Source: Bacteroidales bacterium | GTDB lineage: Bacteria; Bacteroidota; Bacteroidia; Bacteroidales; Bacteroidaceae | Reading direction: 5' to 3' | Assembly (NCBI GenBank): GCA_018064685.1 | Contig: JAGHUS010000035.1 | Location: 37,613 to 101,612, forward strand | Length of the DNA stretch: 64,000 nucleotides | Shown here: positions 11,011 through 20,281 of the stretch, piece after piece | Numbering within the stretch: position 1 is the first letter of the stretch | Layout: each line of letters begins with the position of its first letter | The notes under the pieces: model-generated | The model's database searches: none | The model's input: the letters and a program-made list of their open reading frames with translations, nothing else | What the model was told of the DNA's origin: nothing | Made by a program: the position numbers and the translations under genes

Positions 11011-11333
11011 TGAACGTAAGAATTAACCAAACAAAATATTCTCAAGATATGGCAAATAACACAAAAACCGTCTACATCGACGGACCTCTCAATGCACAGG
11101 CATTAGACGAAGTACAAAAGAAGATTGACGCATTGTTGGTCGAAACCGGTGACTTGGTAGTACTAGATTGTACTGAGATGAGCTACATCTGCAGTTCGGG
11201 GCTACGCATATTCCTCTCTATGCACAAAGACGTGACACAGAAGGGGGGAAAGCTTATCATCCGCGGTCTGCAACCTCTGGTCATGGAGGTGTTCAATATG
11301 ACTGGTTTTGCACACATCTTCAACATTGAATAA
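11010..11333 (+). CDS. STAS-domain anti-sigma factor antagonist (paralogue 1)
   Basis: VVLDCTEMSYICSSGLRIFLSMHKD; ATG overlaps the upstream stop (TAATG). Alternative start at 11049. Confidence 0.88.
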   Translation: MNVRINQTKYSQDMANNTKTVYIDGPLNAQALDEVQKKIDALLVETGDLVVLDCTEMSYICSSGLRIFLSMHKDVTQKGGKLIIRGLQPLVMEVFNMTGFAHIFNIE

Positions 11334-11339
11334 GGTGCA

Positions 11340-13091
11340 ATGAGCATTTTCGTAGCCATAACCATCGCCTTGATAGTGGGCAAAGTGCTCTGCATGGCAT
11401 ACAACAAGATGCCGTCAGACGTTCTTGCACTCTTCATCATTGCCGTAACGCTGGTCACCACCACGCTCAGCACAGAAGAGGCACTATCTTGTTTCAGCAG
11501 CCCGACAGTAATACTGGTAGGCGTGCTGTCGGTGCTTGTGGCTGGTCTCATACATTCTGGTGTCCTGCACTGGATTGTGAAGAATCCTTTGGGCACGCCA
11601 TCCAACAGGAAGAAAGCCTTGCTGCGCATCATGCTGCCAGCATCAATCATAAGCGCATTCATCAGCAACATCGCTGTTGTGCAGCTTTTCATTCCTGTAA
11701 TAAAAATATGGAGCAAGCGTCTGAAGATTGCCCCATCACGCCTGCTCATCCCCCTCAGCTATGCCTCTACACTGGGAGGATTATGCAGCCTCATCGGCAA
11801 CACGCCTAACCTTGTCGTAGCAGAATTCTATTCGAACAAGACTGGCCAGCAAATGGACTTCTTCGAGCCTCTCATCCCAGGTTTGTTCTGCACCGCAATA
11901 GGCATCATCAGCGTCGTACTGCTCCACCGTTTCATCCCCATCCGGCGTTCTCCCGAAGAGAATTTTGAGAGCAGTGCCGAATACACTGTGGAACTGATGG
12001 TTCCTACCGACTGTCCACACGTAGGTGAGACGATCGAGGAGGCATCGCTCTTCAACGTACCCGGCGGACAGCTCATCGAGATTGTACGTTTTGACCGCGA
12101 AGTCATCAGCCCCGTCCCGCCCGACGAATTCATTCTGGGTGGCGACCGTTTGGTTTACTCCGGGCACATCAACGACATACTGGAACTGCGCAACACACAT
12201 GGAATGGTCAATGCCACACACCACGTGTTCAGTGTCAGCGAAATCAACAGTAACCGAAAGCTGCAGATGGCATCGGTCGACGCCAACAGCCCGCTCATAG
12301 GACAACGGATGATCGACATCGAATTCGAGAACAGAAACGGCATCGTGCTAGTGGCTGCCGCACGCGAGGGAGAGCGCATCATCGGCAGTCCACGCGAGGT
12401 GGAACTACGCTCGGGTGATACCCTACTATTCGAGGGCAGCAAACTGATTCCGGAGAACTTCGAGGGCAACCTCAACTTCTTCGACCATGTAGCGTTGCCC
12501 CAGAACAACAAGAAGATGATCCTCTCCTCCCTCATCATGGTGGGTATGGTGCTACTGACCACAGTGGGCGACATGAAACTTCTCAACGCAGGCTTCCTGG
12601 CAGCCATTATCATGGGCGTGACACGTTGCTTCTCGGTCGAACAACTGCAACGCAGCATCAACTGGAAGATGCTGATGATCTTTGCCGGTTCGGTATGTCT
12701 GGGACGTGCCATCGAAGTCACCGGTATAGCCCAATCCATAGCCAACGGACTTATCTCAGTGAGCGGTACAAACACCATTCTCGTCCTTTCGATCATAGCC
12801 GTCACGGCTACGCTCTTTACAGAATTCATTTCCAACACCACAGCTGCCGCAGTCTTCACGCCTATCGCCATTCACACTGCCAACACACTGGATGTGAACC
12901 CTATGGCGTTTGTCATATCCCTGATGATAGCCGTATCATGCAGCTTTGCCACTCCGATAGGCAGCGACACAAACACGCTCGTCTATGGTCCGGGTGGCTA
13001 CAAGTTCTTCGACTATATGCGCATAGGCATCTACATGAACATTATCATGCTCATTGCCAACATCTTCATTGTCAGCCTACTCTATCTTTAA
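11340..13091 (+). CDS. SLC13-type permease with internal RCK_C/TrkA_C-like domains
   Basis: 583 aa multi-TM; SNTTAAAVFTPIA and SCSFATPIGSDTNTLVYGPGGYKF motifs; two central RCK_C-like segments. Confidence 0.88.
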   Translation: MSIFVAITIALIVGKVLCMAYNKMPSDVLALFIIAVTLVTTTLSTEEALSCFSSPTVILVGVLSVLVAGLIHSGVLHWIVKNPLGTPSNRKKALLRIMLPASIISAFISNIAVVQLFIPVIKIWSKRLKIAPSRLLIPLSYASTLGGLCSLIGNTPNLVVAEFYSNKTGQQMDFFEPLIPGLFCTAIGIISVVLLHRFIPIRRSPEENFESSAEYTVELMVPTDCPHVGETIEEASLFNVPGGQLIEIVRFDREVISPVPPDEFILGGDRLVYSGHINDILELRNTHGMVNATHHVFSVSEINSNRKLQMASVDANSPLIGQRMIDIEFENRNGIVLVAAAREGERIIGSPREVELRSGDTLLFEGSKLIPENFEGNLNFFDHVALPQNNKKMILSSLIMVGMVLLTTVGDMKLLNAGFLAAIIMGVTRCFSVEQLQRSINWKMLMIFAGSVCLGRAIEVTGIAQSIANGLISVSGTNTILVLSIIAVTATLFTEFISNTTAAAVFTPIAIHTANTLDVNPMAFVISLMIAVSCSFATPIGSDTNTLVYGPGGYKFFDYMRIGIYMNIIMLIANIFIVSLLYL

Positions 13092-13135
13092 GACTTAGAA
13101 AGATTTCAATTACATAATTATAATAAACAACAGAT

Positions 13136-13438
13136 ATGAATCTTCAGATTACACAAAACAATGACTCCGTCATAGGCACCCTCAGCGGGCGTCTCGACAC
13201 CGCAGCATCAGCACAATTTGCACGCGACATGCAACCGCTCTTGGACAATGCCGACAAGCATGTCGTCCTTGACTGCACCAAGCTTGAGTTCATCTCATCC
13301 AGTGGCTTGCGCCTCTTCCTTTCGCTTCGCAAGGAGACCATCGCTAAGGGTGGTAATGTCACCATTCGCAACGTGTCGCCCGAACTGAAGCAGGTATTCA
13401 CCATCACGGGCTTCTTCTCATTGTTTAACTTTGAATAA
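13136..13438 (+). CDS. STAS-domain anti-sigma factor antagonist (paralogue 2)
   Basis: VVLDCTKLEFISSSGLRLFLSLRKE. Confidence 0.9.
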   Translation: MNLQITQNNDSVIGTLSGRLDTAASAQFARDMQPLLDNADKHVVLDCTKLEFISSSGLRLFLSLRKETIAKGGNVTIRNVSPELKQVFTITGFFSLFNFE

Positions 13439-13471
13439 GGACTGCAGAAGGAGTTAAAGCCCCCCTACCCT

Positions 13472-14299
13472 ATGACCGCACAGATACATTCGCTTGAGAG
13501 TTTCGGAACTGTTGACGGACCAGGCATCCGCTTCGTGGTGTTCATGCAAGGATGCCCCATGCGCTGTCAGTACTGCCACAATCCCGACACATGGGAACTT
13601 CATGCCCGAACTAAGGCAGACGCCAATGGCAACATGGCAAGTTCCAGTGCGGAGACACTGTCGCCAGGCACCAGTACAGGAGTGGCATCGGCGATGCGCG
13701 CGTCAAATGGTGCGGGCACATGGACTGCGGCCGAACTGATAGAAGAGGTACTGCGATACAAGAACTTCATCAAGACGGGCGGCGTGACATGCTCGGGGGG
13801 AGAACCACTGATGCAGGCAGAGTTTGTAGAGGAATTCTTCAAACTATGCCACGCAGAGGGCATTCACACCTGCCTGGACACCAGTGGGGTATTTTTCAAC
13901 GACAACGTGAAACGTGCTTTGCAGCACACCGATCTGGTCATGCTCGACATCAAGACGCTCGATGAAGAACTGCACCCCATCCTCACAGGACACAATCGAC
14001 AGCACAACCAGCAGTTTCTGGACTTTCTGGAAGAAACGGGAAAGACATTTTGGATTCGCCATGTCGTAGTGCCCGGCTTGACGGACGATGACGAACGGCT
14101 CATGGCACTGGCCAAGCACCTGAAACGATACAAACATCTAGCGTGCGTGGAGATACTAGCCTACCACACCATGGGCGAAGTAAAATACGAGAAACTGAAC
14201 ATCCCTTATCCGTTGAAAGGTGTGCCCAACCTCTCGCGCGAGCGAGCCTCAGAAATCAGGGAAATGTTCAGAAGAGAGCTCAACTGCAAGGTGCAGTGA
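13472..14299 (+). CDS. pflA: Pyruvate formate-lyase activating enzyme (radical SAM)
   Basis: GTVDGPGIRFVVFMQGCPMRCQYCHNPDTW; TGGVTCSGGEPLMQ. Confidence 0.95.
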   Translation: MTAQIHSLESFGTVDGPGIRFVVFMQGCPMRCQYCHNPDTWELHARTKADANGNMASSSAETLSPGTSTGVASAMRASNGAGTWTAAELIEEVLRYKNFIKTGGVTCSGGEPLMQAEFVEEFFKLCHAEGIHTCLDTSGVFFNDNVKRALQHTDLVMLDIKTLDEELHPILTGHNRQHNQQFLDFLEETGKTFWIRHVVVPGLTDDDERLMALAKHLKRYKHLACVEILAYHTMGEVKYEKLNIPYPLKGVPNLSRERASEIREMFRRELNCKVQ

Positions 14300-14318
14300 C
14301 ACTGTACCACTTACAAGA

Positions 14319-14343
14319 CAGCCCCCTTGGATTATGGGGGCTG
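14319..14343. terminator. GC hairpin between convergent pflA and TolC-like genes
   Basis: cagcccccttggattatgggggctg; only a weak T-tract follows. Confidence 0.55.
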
Positions 14344-14381
14344 CCCAATTGATTTTCAAGGTGAAGTCTTGGGCCTCTTCC

Positions 14382-15527
14382 TCAATACCAAGCCAGCACA
14401 ACCAATGCTTGCTGGTAATCTCTTTCAGCCAGCAAAGCCTTGTGCTGTAGTTCGTAGTCGGAGGTAAGTTCGAGATAGTAGTCGAGAGCAGAGATGTCAC
14501 CACGCTCGAAGGCATCGTGCAGGACAACCTTCGACGACAGTTCGGGCACGTTCTCGGCTAATGTCTGTGCATACTGGCGCAGACGCTCGGTACGTGCCTT
14601 CTGATTCTCATACTCACTCTGAATGTGGAACAGCACATCCTGCTGTTTGCTGCGTGCAGCCTGTTGCTGGGCTTTCGCACGCTTCACATTATTCTTATTG
14701 TTCCAAAGTGGCACACTCATACCGACGGTAATGCCGCGAAACTTCTCGTCGCGCGTCAGTTCCGAGGCATAGCCCACCGTGAGTTGAGGCATAGATTGAG
14801 ACTTTGCCATACGCACCTCATTCTCTGCCACACGCTGTTCAGCTTCCTCGCGCTGCTTGTTTACAGACAAGCGTCCATGCGCCATGCTTTGGGGCACCGA
14901 ATAGTCAATCTGTCCTATTGTCACCACATTCCCGCCATTCAACTGCTTCAGTCTCAGCAACGCCTCCTCACGCAGCATCTCCTCCTCAGCCACTGTGGCA
15001 TTCAGTTCGGCCAACGCCAAGCGAGGTTTGTTAAGGTCCAAGCGATTGATGCGTCCAGCTTTGAAAGCCTTCTCACTCAACTCCACGGCCCGTTTCATCT
15101 CCTGCTGCTGCGAGCGATGTCTGTCAAGACAACGATTGTAATACACCACGTCGACCAGCAGACGGCTAGCCTCCATAAGCACTTCCAGACGACGCTCCTC
15201 ATAGTTTACATCGGCCAGTTCATCCTTCGAGCGGGCCATCTGACGCTTCACGCCAAAAAGTGTAGCAAAGTCCAGCGCCTGACTCACCGAGAAATCATTT
15301 CTTCCCCCCACAGCCGACGGAGCCCCCCAGTAGTGACTGTACTCTACCTCTGGGTCGGCCAATGTCAAGGCTGTATGGTTTTCTGCCTTTTCTGCCTCAA
15401 CACCATCACGCACAGCACGCAACGTGCTGTTGTTCTGCTCTATCTGCAGCAGGATGCTTTCAAAGTCATCGGCCCACAGGCTGCTGCATGTCATTGCGAA
15501 AATCGCTAGTATCAGTATCTTTTTCAT
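14382..15527 (-). CDS. TolC-family outer membrane factor of the metal efflux system (CusC/CzcC-like)
   Basis: Two long coiled-coil repeats; operon with CusA- and CusB-like genes. Confidence 0.88.
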   Translation of the reverse strand: MKKILILAIFAMTCSSLWADDFESILLQIEQNNSTLRAVRDGVEAEKAENHTALTLADPEVEYSHYWGAPSAVGGRNDFSVSQALDFATLFGVKRQMARSKDELADVNYEERRLEVLMEASRLLVDVVYYNRCLDRHRSQQQEMKRAVELSEKAFKAGRINRLDLNKPRLALAELNATVAEEEMLREEALLRLKQLNGGNVVTIGQIDYSVPQSMAHGRLSVNKQREEAEQRVAENEVRMAKSQSMPQLTVGYASELTRDEKFRGITVGMSVPLWNNKNNVKRAKAQQQAARSKQQDVLFHIQSEYENQKARTERLRQYAQTLAENVPELSSKVVLHDAFERGDISALDYYLELTSDYELQHKALLAERDYQQALVVLAWY

Positions 15528-15607
15528 AATTCATAATTCATAATAGGCGCATTGCCCCTCACGCAGCAGAGAGCTCTCCCCTTGGGAGTTAGAGGAGCTT
15601 ATTAGTT
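15528..15607. repeat. Composite intergenic repeat (AT-rich ATTCATAATTCATAAT plus GC palindrome)
   Basis: cataattcataattcataataggcgcattgcccctc...ctctccccttgggagttagaggagc; same architecture at other loci. Confidence 0.65.
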
Positions 15608-18600
15608 CTACACTCGTTTCTTATACATCAACGGTACAATGAACATATTCAGTAGCGTACTGCTGATGAGGCCGCCCAGCATCACCTTTGCCATGGGCGA
15701 CTGAATCTCATTTCCCGCCAAGTCACCGCCTATGGCCAGTGGTACAAGAGCAAGAGCCGAGGTGAGAGCCGTCATCAGGATGGGTGTCATACGGTCGAGC
15801 GAACCACGGATAACGACCTCATCCATCCCCGCCAAAGAAGGATGGGAGAGGTCACTGCTCAGTGTGTTATATCGGTCGATGAGCAAGATGCCATTGCGCG
15901 TGGCAATGCCAAACAGCGAGATGAAACCAATGATGGCAGGTATGCTCAGCACACCACCCGTAATCTGTAAGGCAAAGACACCGCCGATGAGTGCCAAAGG
16001 CAGATTGACCAACACGATGGCACTCTGCTTAATGCTGCGGAACTGATTGTTGAGCAGCAGGAAGATGACAAGGACACTGAGTAGACTGACCAGCAACAAG
16101 GTACGAGTGGCCGACTCCTCGCTTTCGAACTGTCCACCATACTCCAGATGGTAACCCTCGGGCAACTTCACATCGACATTGATACGATGCTGAATGTCGT
16201 TCACCACACTGCGGAGGTCACGCCCCTCCACATTGCACGAGATGACCAACTTGCGTTGCGCATTCTCGCGGTTGATAGTGTTGGGGCCAGTAGTAGAACT
16301 GATGTCGGCAATATATTCCAGTGGAATCTTCTGTCCGTTGGCATCTATCATCAGCGAACGGATATCCTCAATGCCGCCACGATCTTCGTCGTGCACCTTA
16401 ACTGTAAGATCGAAAGCCTGATTGCCCTCGTAGACCTGCGACACCGTCTCACCTTCGAGCAATACACTTACATAGTCGGCAAACTGCTTTGGTGTAACAC
16501 CATAGCGCGCCATGAGATGGCGACGAGGTGTGATGCGTATCTGAGGACGCTCCACCTGTTGTTCCACGTTCAGGTCGGCCACTCCTTCCACATCGGCTAT
16601 CTCCGACTTAATCTGATTAGCAATGCGATACATGCGGTTCAGGTCCTGACCGAACAACTTGATGGCAATGTTGGCTTGCGTACCCGACAGCATGGCATCA
16701 ATGCGGTGCGAGATGGGCTGACCAATCTCGATGCTCACACCTTTCAATGTGGACAACTTCCGGCGCACATCTGCCAAAAGTTCGGCACGCGAACGGTCCT
16801 TCAGTTCGAAGGGAGCCTCAATCTCGCTTGTATTCACACCAAAGGCATGCTCGTCCAGTTCGGCACGTCCCGTCTTGCGCGCCACGGTTTTTATCTCGGG
16901 AATGGACATCAGCAGCTGCTCGGCCCTACGTCCTATCTTGTCACTCTCTTCGAGCGAGATGCCCGGAAGAGAACTGATACTGATGGTATACGAACCCTCA
17001 TTAAAGCTAGGCAGGAAACTGCGTCCCATGCTGACAAACATCACCACTGCCGCCACAACCAGCACAAAGACAGCGCCCAAGATAGGTTTGCGGTGTCGCA
17101 GAGCACGACGCAGAAGGGAGGCGTAACCACGCTTGAGTGACGCCACCCAACGCACATCAACGGACTCATCAGCATCTTCGACCGAGACAGTCGCTGCTGC
17201 GGCACACTCGTCCGAGACGGTGGTTGCTGCCACTTCCTCGCCTGAGACATTTGATGTTGCAGCCCCCTCATCTTGCGATACATCGAGGCTAGATCGACGT
17301 GCCTTTCCTTTCATAAAATAGCTGCACAGCACGGGAGTCAAGGTCAATGCCACAATGGTGGAGGCAAAAAGCGAAACGATGAACGCAATGCCCAAGGGGG
17401 CTAGCATACGTCCCTCCATGCCACTCAGAAAGAACAAAGGAAGGAAACATACCACCACGATGAGCGTGCTGTTGAGAATAGGCATGCGTACCTCGCGCGA
17501 TGCTTCGTAGATTAGGCCCAACCAACGCGACAAGCCATAGGCATCCTCCCCATTACGGGGGAGGGATGGAGAGAGGGTCTTCCGGTGCACATTCTCGACA
17601 TCCACAATGGCATCGTCCACCAGCGAACCGATGGCAATGGCCATACCACCGATGGACATGGTGTTGATGGTGAGGCCCATGAACTTCAGCACGAGGATGC
17701 CCACCAACAACGACACGGGAATGCTGACCAGCGATATAAGTGTGGTGCGAGGATTCATCAGGAAGAGGAAGAGTACGATGATGACAAAGATGGCGCCCTC
17801 GATGAGCGACTCCTTGATGTTGCTGATGCTGGCATCGATGAAGCGCTCCTGACGGAAAATCTCTGCATCAACATTCACCCCTTCGGGCAATTGATGTTTG
17901 ATGTCGGCCAATGCAGCATCGAGGCGTTCGGTAAGCTCCTCTGTCGACACATTGGGTTGCTTGGCCACAGTCAGCAGCACGGCCGGTTTGGCGTTGTTCG
18001 ATGCAGTTCCCACCTTGGGAGTCTTGTTACCCACCTTGATATCGGCAAACTCATTCAGCGTGACAGGCGAACCGTCTACCACCTTTACCACCGTCTGCCC
18101 CAGGGCATCTACGTCGTTGGTGGCCAGTGCACCACGTATCAGATATTCATTGCCATACTCATAGAGCACGCCTCCCGACACATTCTGGTTCATATCGCGC
18201 ACAGCCTCGACAGCCTCATCAACACTCACACCATGATACTTCATGCGTTCGGGGTGCAGTGTCACCTGGTATTCCTTCTCCTCGCCACCTTGCACCGACA
18301 CCTGTGCTACACCACCAATGCTGAGCAGACGCGGACGGATGGTCCAATCGGCCAGGGTGCGAAGGTCTTGTCCCTCACCACCTGTCAGTCCGATTATCAT
18401 CACCTCGCCCAAGATGGACGACTGCGGACCTAATGTGGGTTGTCCTACAGTGGAAGGTAACGTGCTACCTACCTCGGCCAACTTCTCGTTTACTATCTGA
18501 CGGTCACGATAAATGTCTGTACCCCAGTCAAACTCCACCCACACACACGAGAACCCTGTAGTGCTGCTGCTACGCACACGTCGCACATTCGTAGCACCAT

Positions 18601-18820
18601 TCATAGCCGTCTCGATGGGGAAGGTCACGATGCGCTCCACTTCTTCGGGCGCCATACCTCGAGCCTCGGTCATCACCACCACAGTGGGAGCATTGAGATC
18701 AGGAAAGACATCCACCTCCATGTGCATGGATGTGTAGATGCCACCAATACATATCAGTATCGCAGCTACCAAGATGGCCAAGCGATTACGAAGAGAAAAC
18801 TTGATTATATTGTTTAGCAT
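15608..18820 (-). CDS. CusA/CzcA-family heavy-metal RND efflux pump
   Basis: ~1070 aa RND pump; NAPTVVVMTEARGMAPEEVERIVTFPIETAMNG, GSLVDDAIVDVENV. Start chosen at MLNNIIKFSLRNR. Confidence 0.93.
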   Translation of the reverse strand: MLNNIIKFSLRNRLAILVAAILICIGGIYTSMHMEVDVFPDLNAPTVVVMTEARGMAPEEVERIVTFPIETAMNGATNVRRVRSSSTTGFSCVWVEFDWGTDIYRDRQIVNEKLAEVGSTLPSTVGQPTLGPQSSILGEVMIIGLTGGEGQDLRTLADWTIRPRLLSIGGVAQVSVQGGEEKEYQVTLHPERMKYHGVSVDEAVEAVRDMNQNVSGGVLYEYGNEYLIRGALATNDVDALGQTVVKVVDGSPVTLNEFADIKVGNKTPKVGTASNNAKPAVLLTVAKQPNVSTEELTERLDAALADIKHQLPEGVNVDAEIFRQERFIDASISNIKESLIEGAIFVIIVLFLFLMNPRTTLISLVSIPVSLLVGILVLKFMGLTINTMSIGGMAIAIGSLVDDAIVDVENVHRKTLSPSLPRNGEDAYGLSRWLGLIYEASREVRMPILNSTLIVVVCFLPLFFLSGMEGRMLAPLGIAFIVSLFASTIVALTLTPVLCSYFMKGKARRSSLDVSQDEGAATSNVSGEEVAATTVSDECAAAATVSVEDADESVDVRWVASLKRGYASLLRRALRHRKPILGAVFVLVVAAVVMFVSMGRSFLPSFNEGSYTISISSLPGISLEESDKIGRRAEQLLMSIPEIKTVARKTGRAELDEHAFGVNTSEIEAPFELKDRSRAELLADVRRKLSTLKGVSIEIGQPISHRIDAMLSGTQANIAIKLFGQDLNRMYRIANQIKSEIADVEGVADLNVEQQVERPQIRITPRRHLMARYGVTPKQFADYVSVLLEGETVSQVYEGNQAFDLTVKVHDEDRGGIEDIRSLMIDANGQKIPLEYIADISSTTGPNTINRENAQRKLVISCNVEGRDLRSVVNDIQHRINVDVKLPEGYHLEYGGQFESEESATRTLLLVSLLSVLVIFLLLNNQFRSIKQSAIVLVNLPLALIGGVFALQITGGVLSIPAIIGFISLFGIATRNGILLIDRYNTLSSDLSHPSLAGMDEVVIRGSLDRMTPILMTALTSALALVPLAIGGDLAGNEIQSPMAKVMLGGLISSTLLNMFIVPLMYKKRV

Positions 18821-18871
18821 TGTAAGACCTATAACAACTCCCACCCACCAAAAGGGAGAGAGAAACATCAC

Positions 18872-18999
18872 GTTAACTTAATTATGAATTTAAAGCCCCA
18901 CTCTAACTCCACAAGGGGATGAATCATAGCTAGATGAAGGCATTGCACCAGACTAATTATGAACTATGAATTAAGAACTAGCAAAGAGCCATGAACAAT
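18872..18999. repeat. Composite intergenic repeat (GC palindrome plus ATTATGAATT-type)
   Basis: aagccccactctaactccacaagggg...gcattgcaccagactaattatgaactatgaatta. Confidence 0.65.
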
Positions 19000-20151
19000 T
19001 CAATGGCTGTGACTATGCGCCTCGGGAATGGCACCACTGGCTGCAGCTATCTTCAGCTGGTAGACACCCTTGACCACGACCTTCTCGCCCACCTTCAAGC
19101 CGCTTACTATTTCGGTGTGCAAACCATTCGATGCTCCTAGTTGAACCTCGCGTTTCTCATACTCATCCTCGTCATGTCCCTGTACATAGACAAAGTAAAG
19201 TCCCTGTTCTTCGGTTAGAGCTGTGATAGGAACGGAGAGGATTCCCGTACGTATGTTCGAGAGCAGCCAGATGTCGGCAAACGAACCCGGAACGATGTCG
19301 CCATGATTCTCAAACTCGAAGGTAACAGGAATGTAGGCAGAGCCCTCGGTGGCTGTACGTCCCATCGAAACGAGATGGCCATTCAGCTGCTCGATGCTTC
19401 GCACATTCTCCATGTCATAGCTCATAGCGAAGTTAGCACCCACAATGTCGTGCATACGGGCAAAGTATTTTTCAGGCACCTCGGCACGCAGTTGCAGGTC
19501 GCAGCTCTTGGTGACGGTGGCCACCAACTGCCCCACTTCGACATACTCTCCCTGCTTCACCAGAACGCGCTTCACATAGCCGGCAATGGGCGACGACACA
19601 CTGGAAGCAATCTTGTTGACATCCTGATTGAAACGCACACTCGACAGGATGCGAGCCTGCTCGTATTCGGCTTTGGCACGTTCGTACTCCTCGCGCGAGA
19701 CAATGCCTTCACCCACCAGTCTCTGTGCACGCTCATAGGCCGATTTGGCACGTTCCAGTTCCACCGCATTCTGTGCTACCGCATCACTACCTGCCAGTCC
19801 GGCTGCCGACACACGAGCAAAGACCTCTCCCTTGGAGATGGTTGCACCCTCGGTCAGATGGTCACGCGTGAAAGTCAGCACACCCGAGCTCTTAGCCACC
19901 ACAGCAGCCTCATCACCCTGCGCCTCTGTCACTTGGCCCGACACACGGATGGCTTCTTGAAAGTCAGAAAGCTGTAGCGTCACGACCTCCAATCCGGCCG
20001 CCTTGCGCTGTACCTCGCCAAACTCTATCACGCCGTCCTCGTGATTATGTCCCTCATGTCCAGCATCACCATGGTCATGCTCATCATGTTCATTGTGCCC
20101 ACAGGCAACCATTGCCGCAGCACACATTATTATATATATATACTTCATCAT
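19000..20151 (-). CDS. RND periplasmic adaptor lipoprotein (CusB/CzcB-like), His-rich
   Basis: MMKYIYIIMCAAAMVACGHNEHDEHDHGDAGHEGHNH lipobox plus His-rich segment; adaptor core; C-terminal AHSHSH. Confidence 0.9.
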   Translation of the reverse strand: MMKYIYIIMCAAAMVACGHNEHDEHDHGDAGHEGHNHEDGVIEFGEVQRKAAGLEVVTLQLSDFQEAIRVSGQVTEAQGDEAAVVAKSSGVLTFTRDHLTEGATISKGEVFARVSAAGLAGSDAVAQNAVELERAKSAYERAQRLVGEGIVSREEYERAKAEYEQARILSSVRFNQDVNKIASSVSSPIAGYVKRVLVKQGEYVEVGQLVATVTKSCDLQLRAEVPEKYFARMHDIVGANFAMSYDMENVRSIEQLNGHLVSMGRTATEGSAYIPVTFEFENHGDIVPGSFADIWLLSNIRTGILSVPITALTEEQGLYFVYVQGHDEDEYEKREVQLGASNGLHTEIVSGLKVGEKVVVKGVYQLKIAAASGAIPEAHSHSH

Positions 20152-20281
20152 TTTAAAGAACCTCTCTAACTCCCCAAGGGGGAGGATTGCCCACTCTATC
20201 TCTCCGAGTAGAGGACTCATAGAGCTACACGGGGGCAATACGGAAATTATGAATTATGAATTATGAATTATGAATTGTGAA
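20152..20281. repeat. Composite intergenic repeat (GC palindromes plus (ATTATGA)n)
   Basis: cctctctaactccccaagggggagg...gaattatgaattatgaattatgaattgtgaattatgaatta. Confidence 0.75.
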
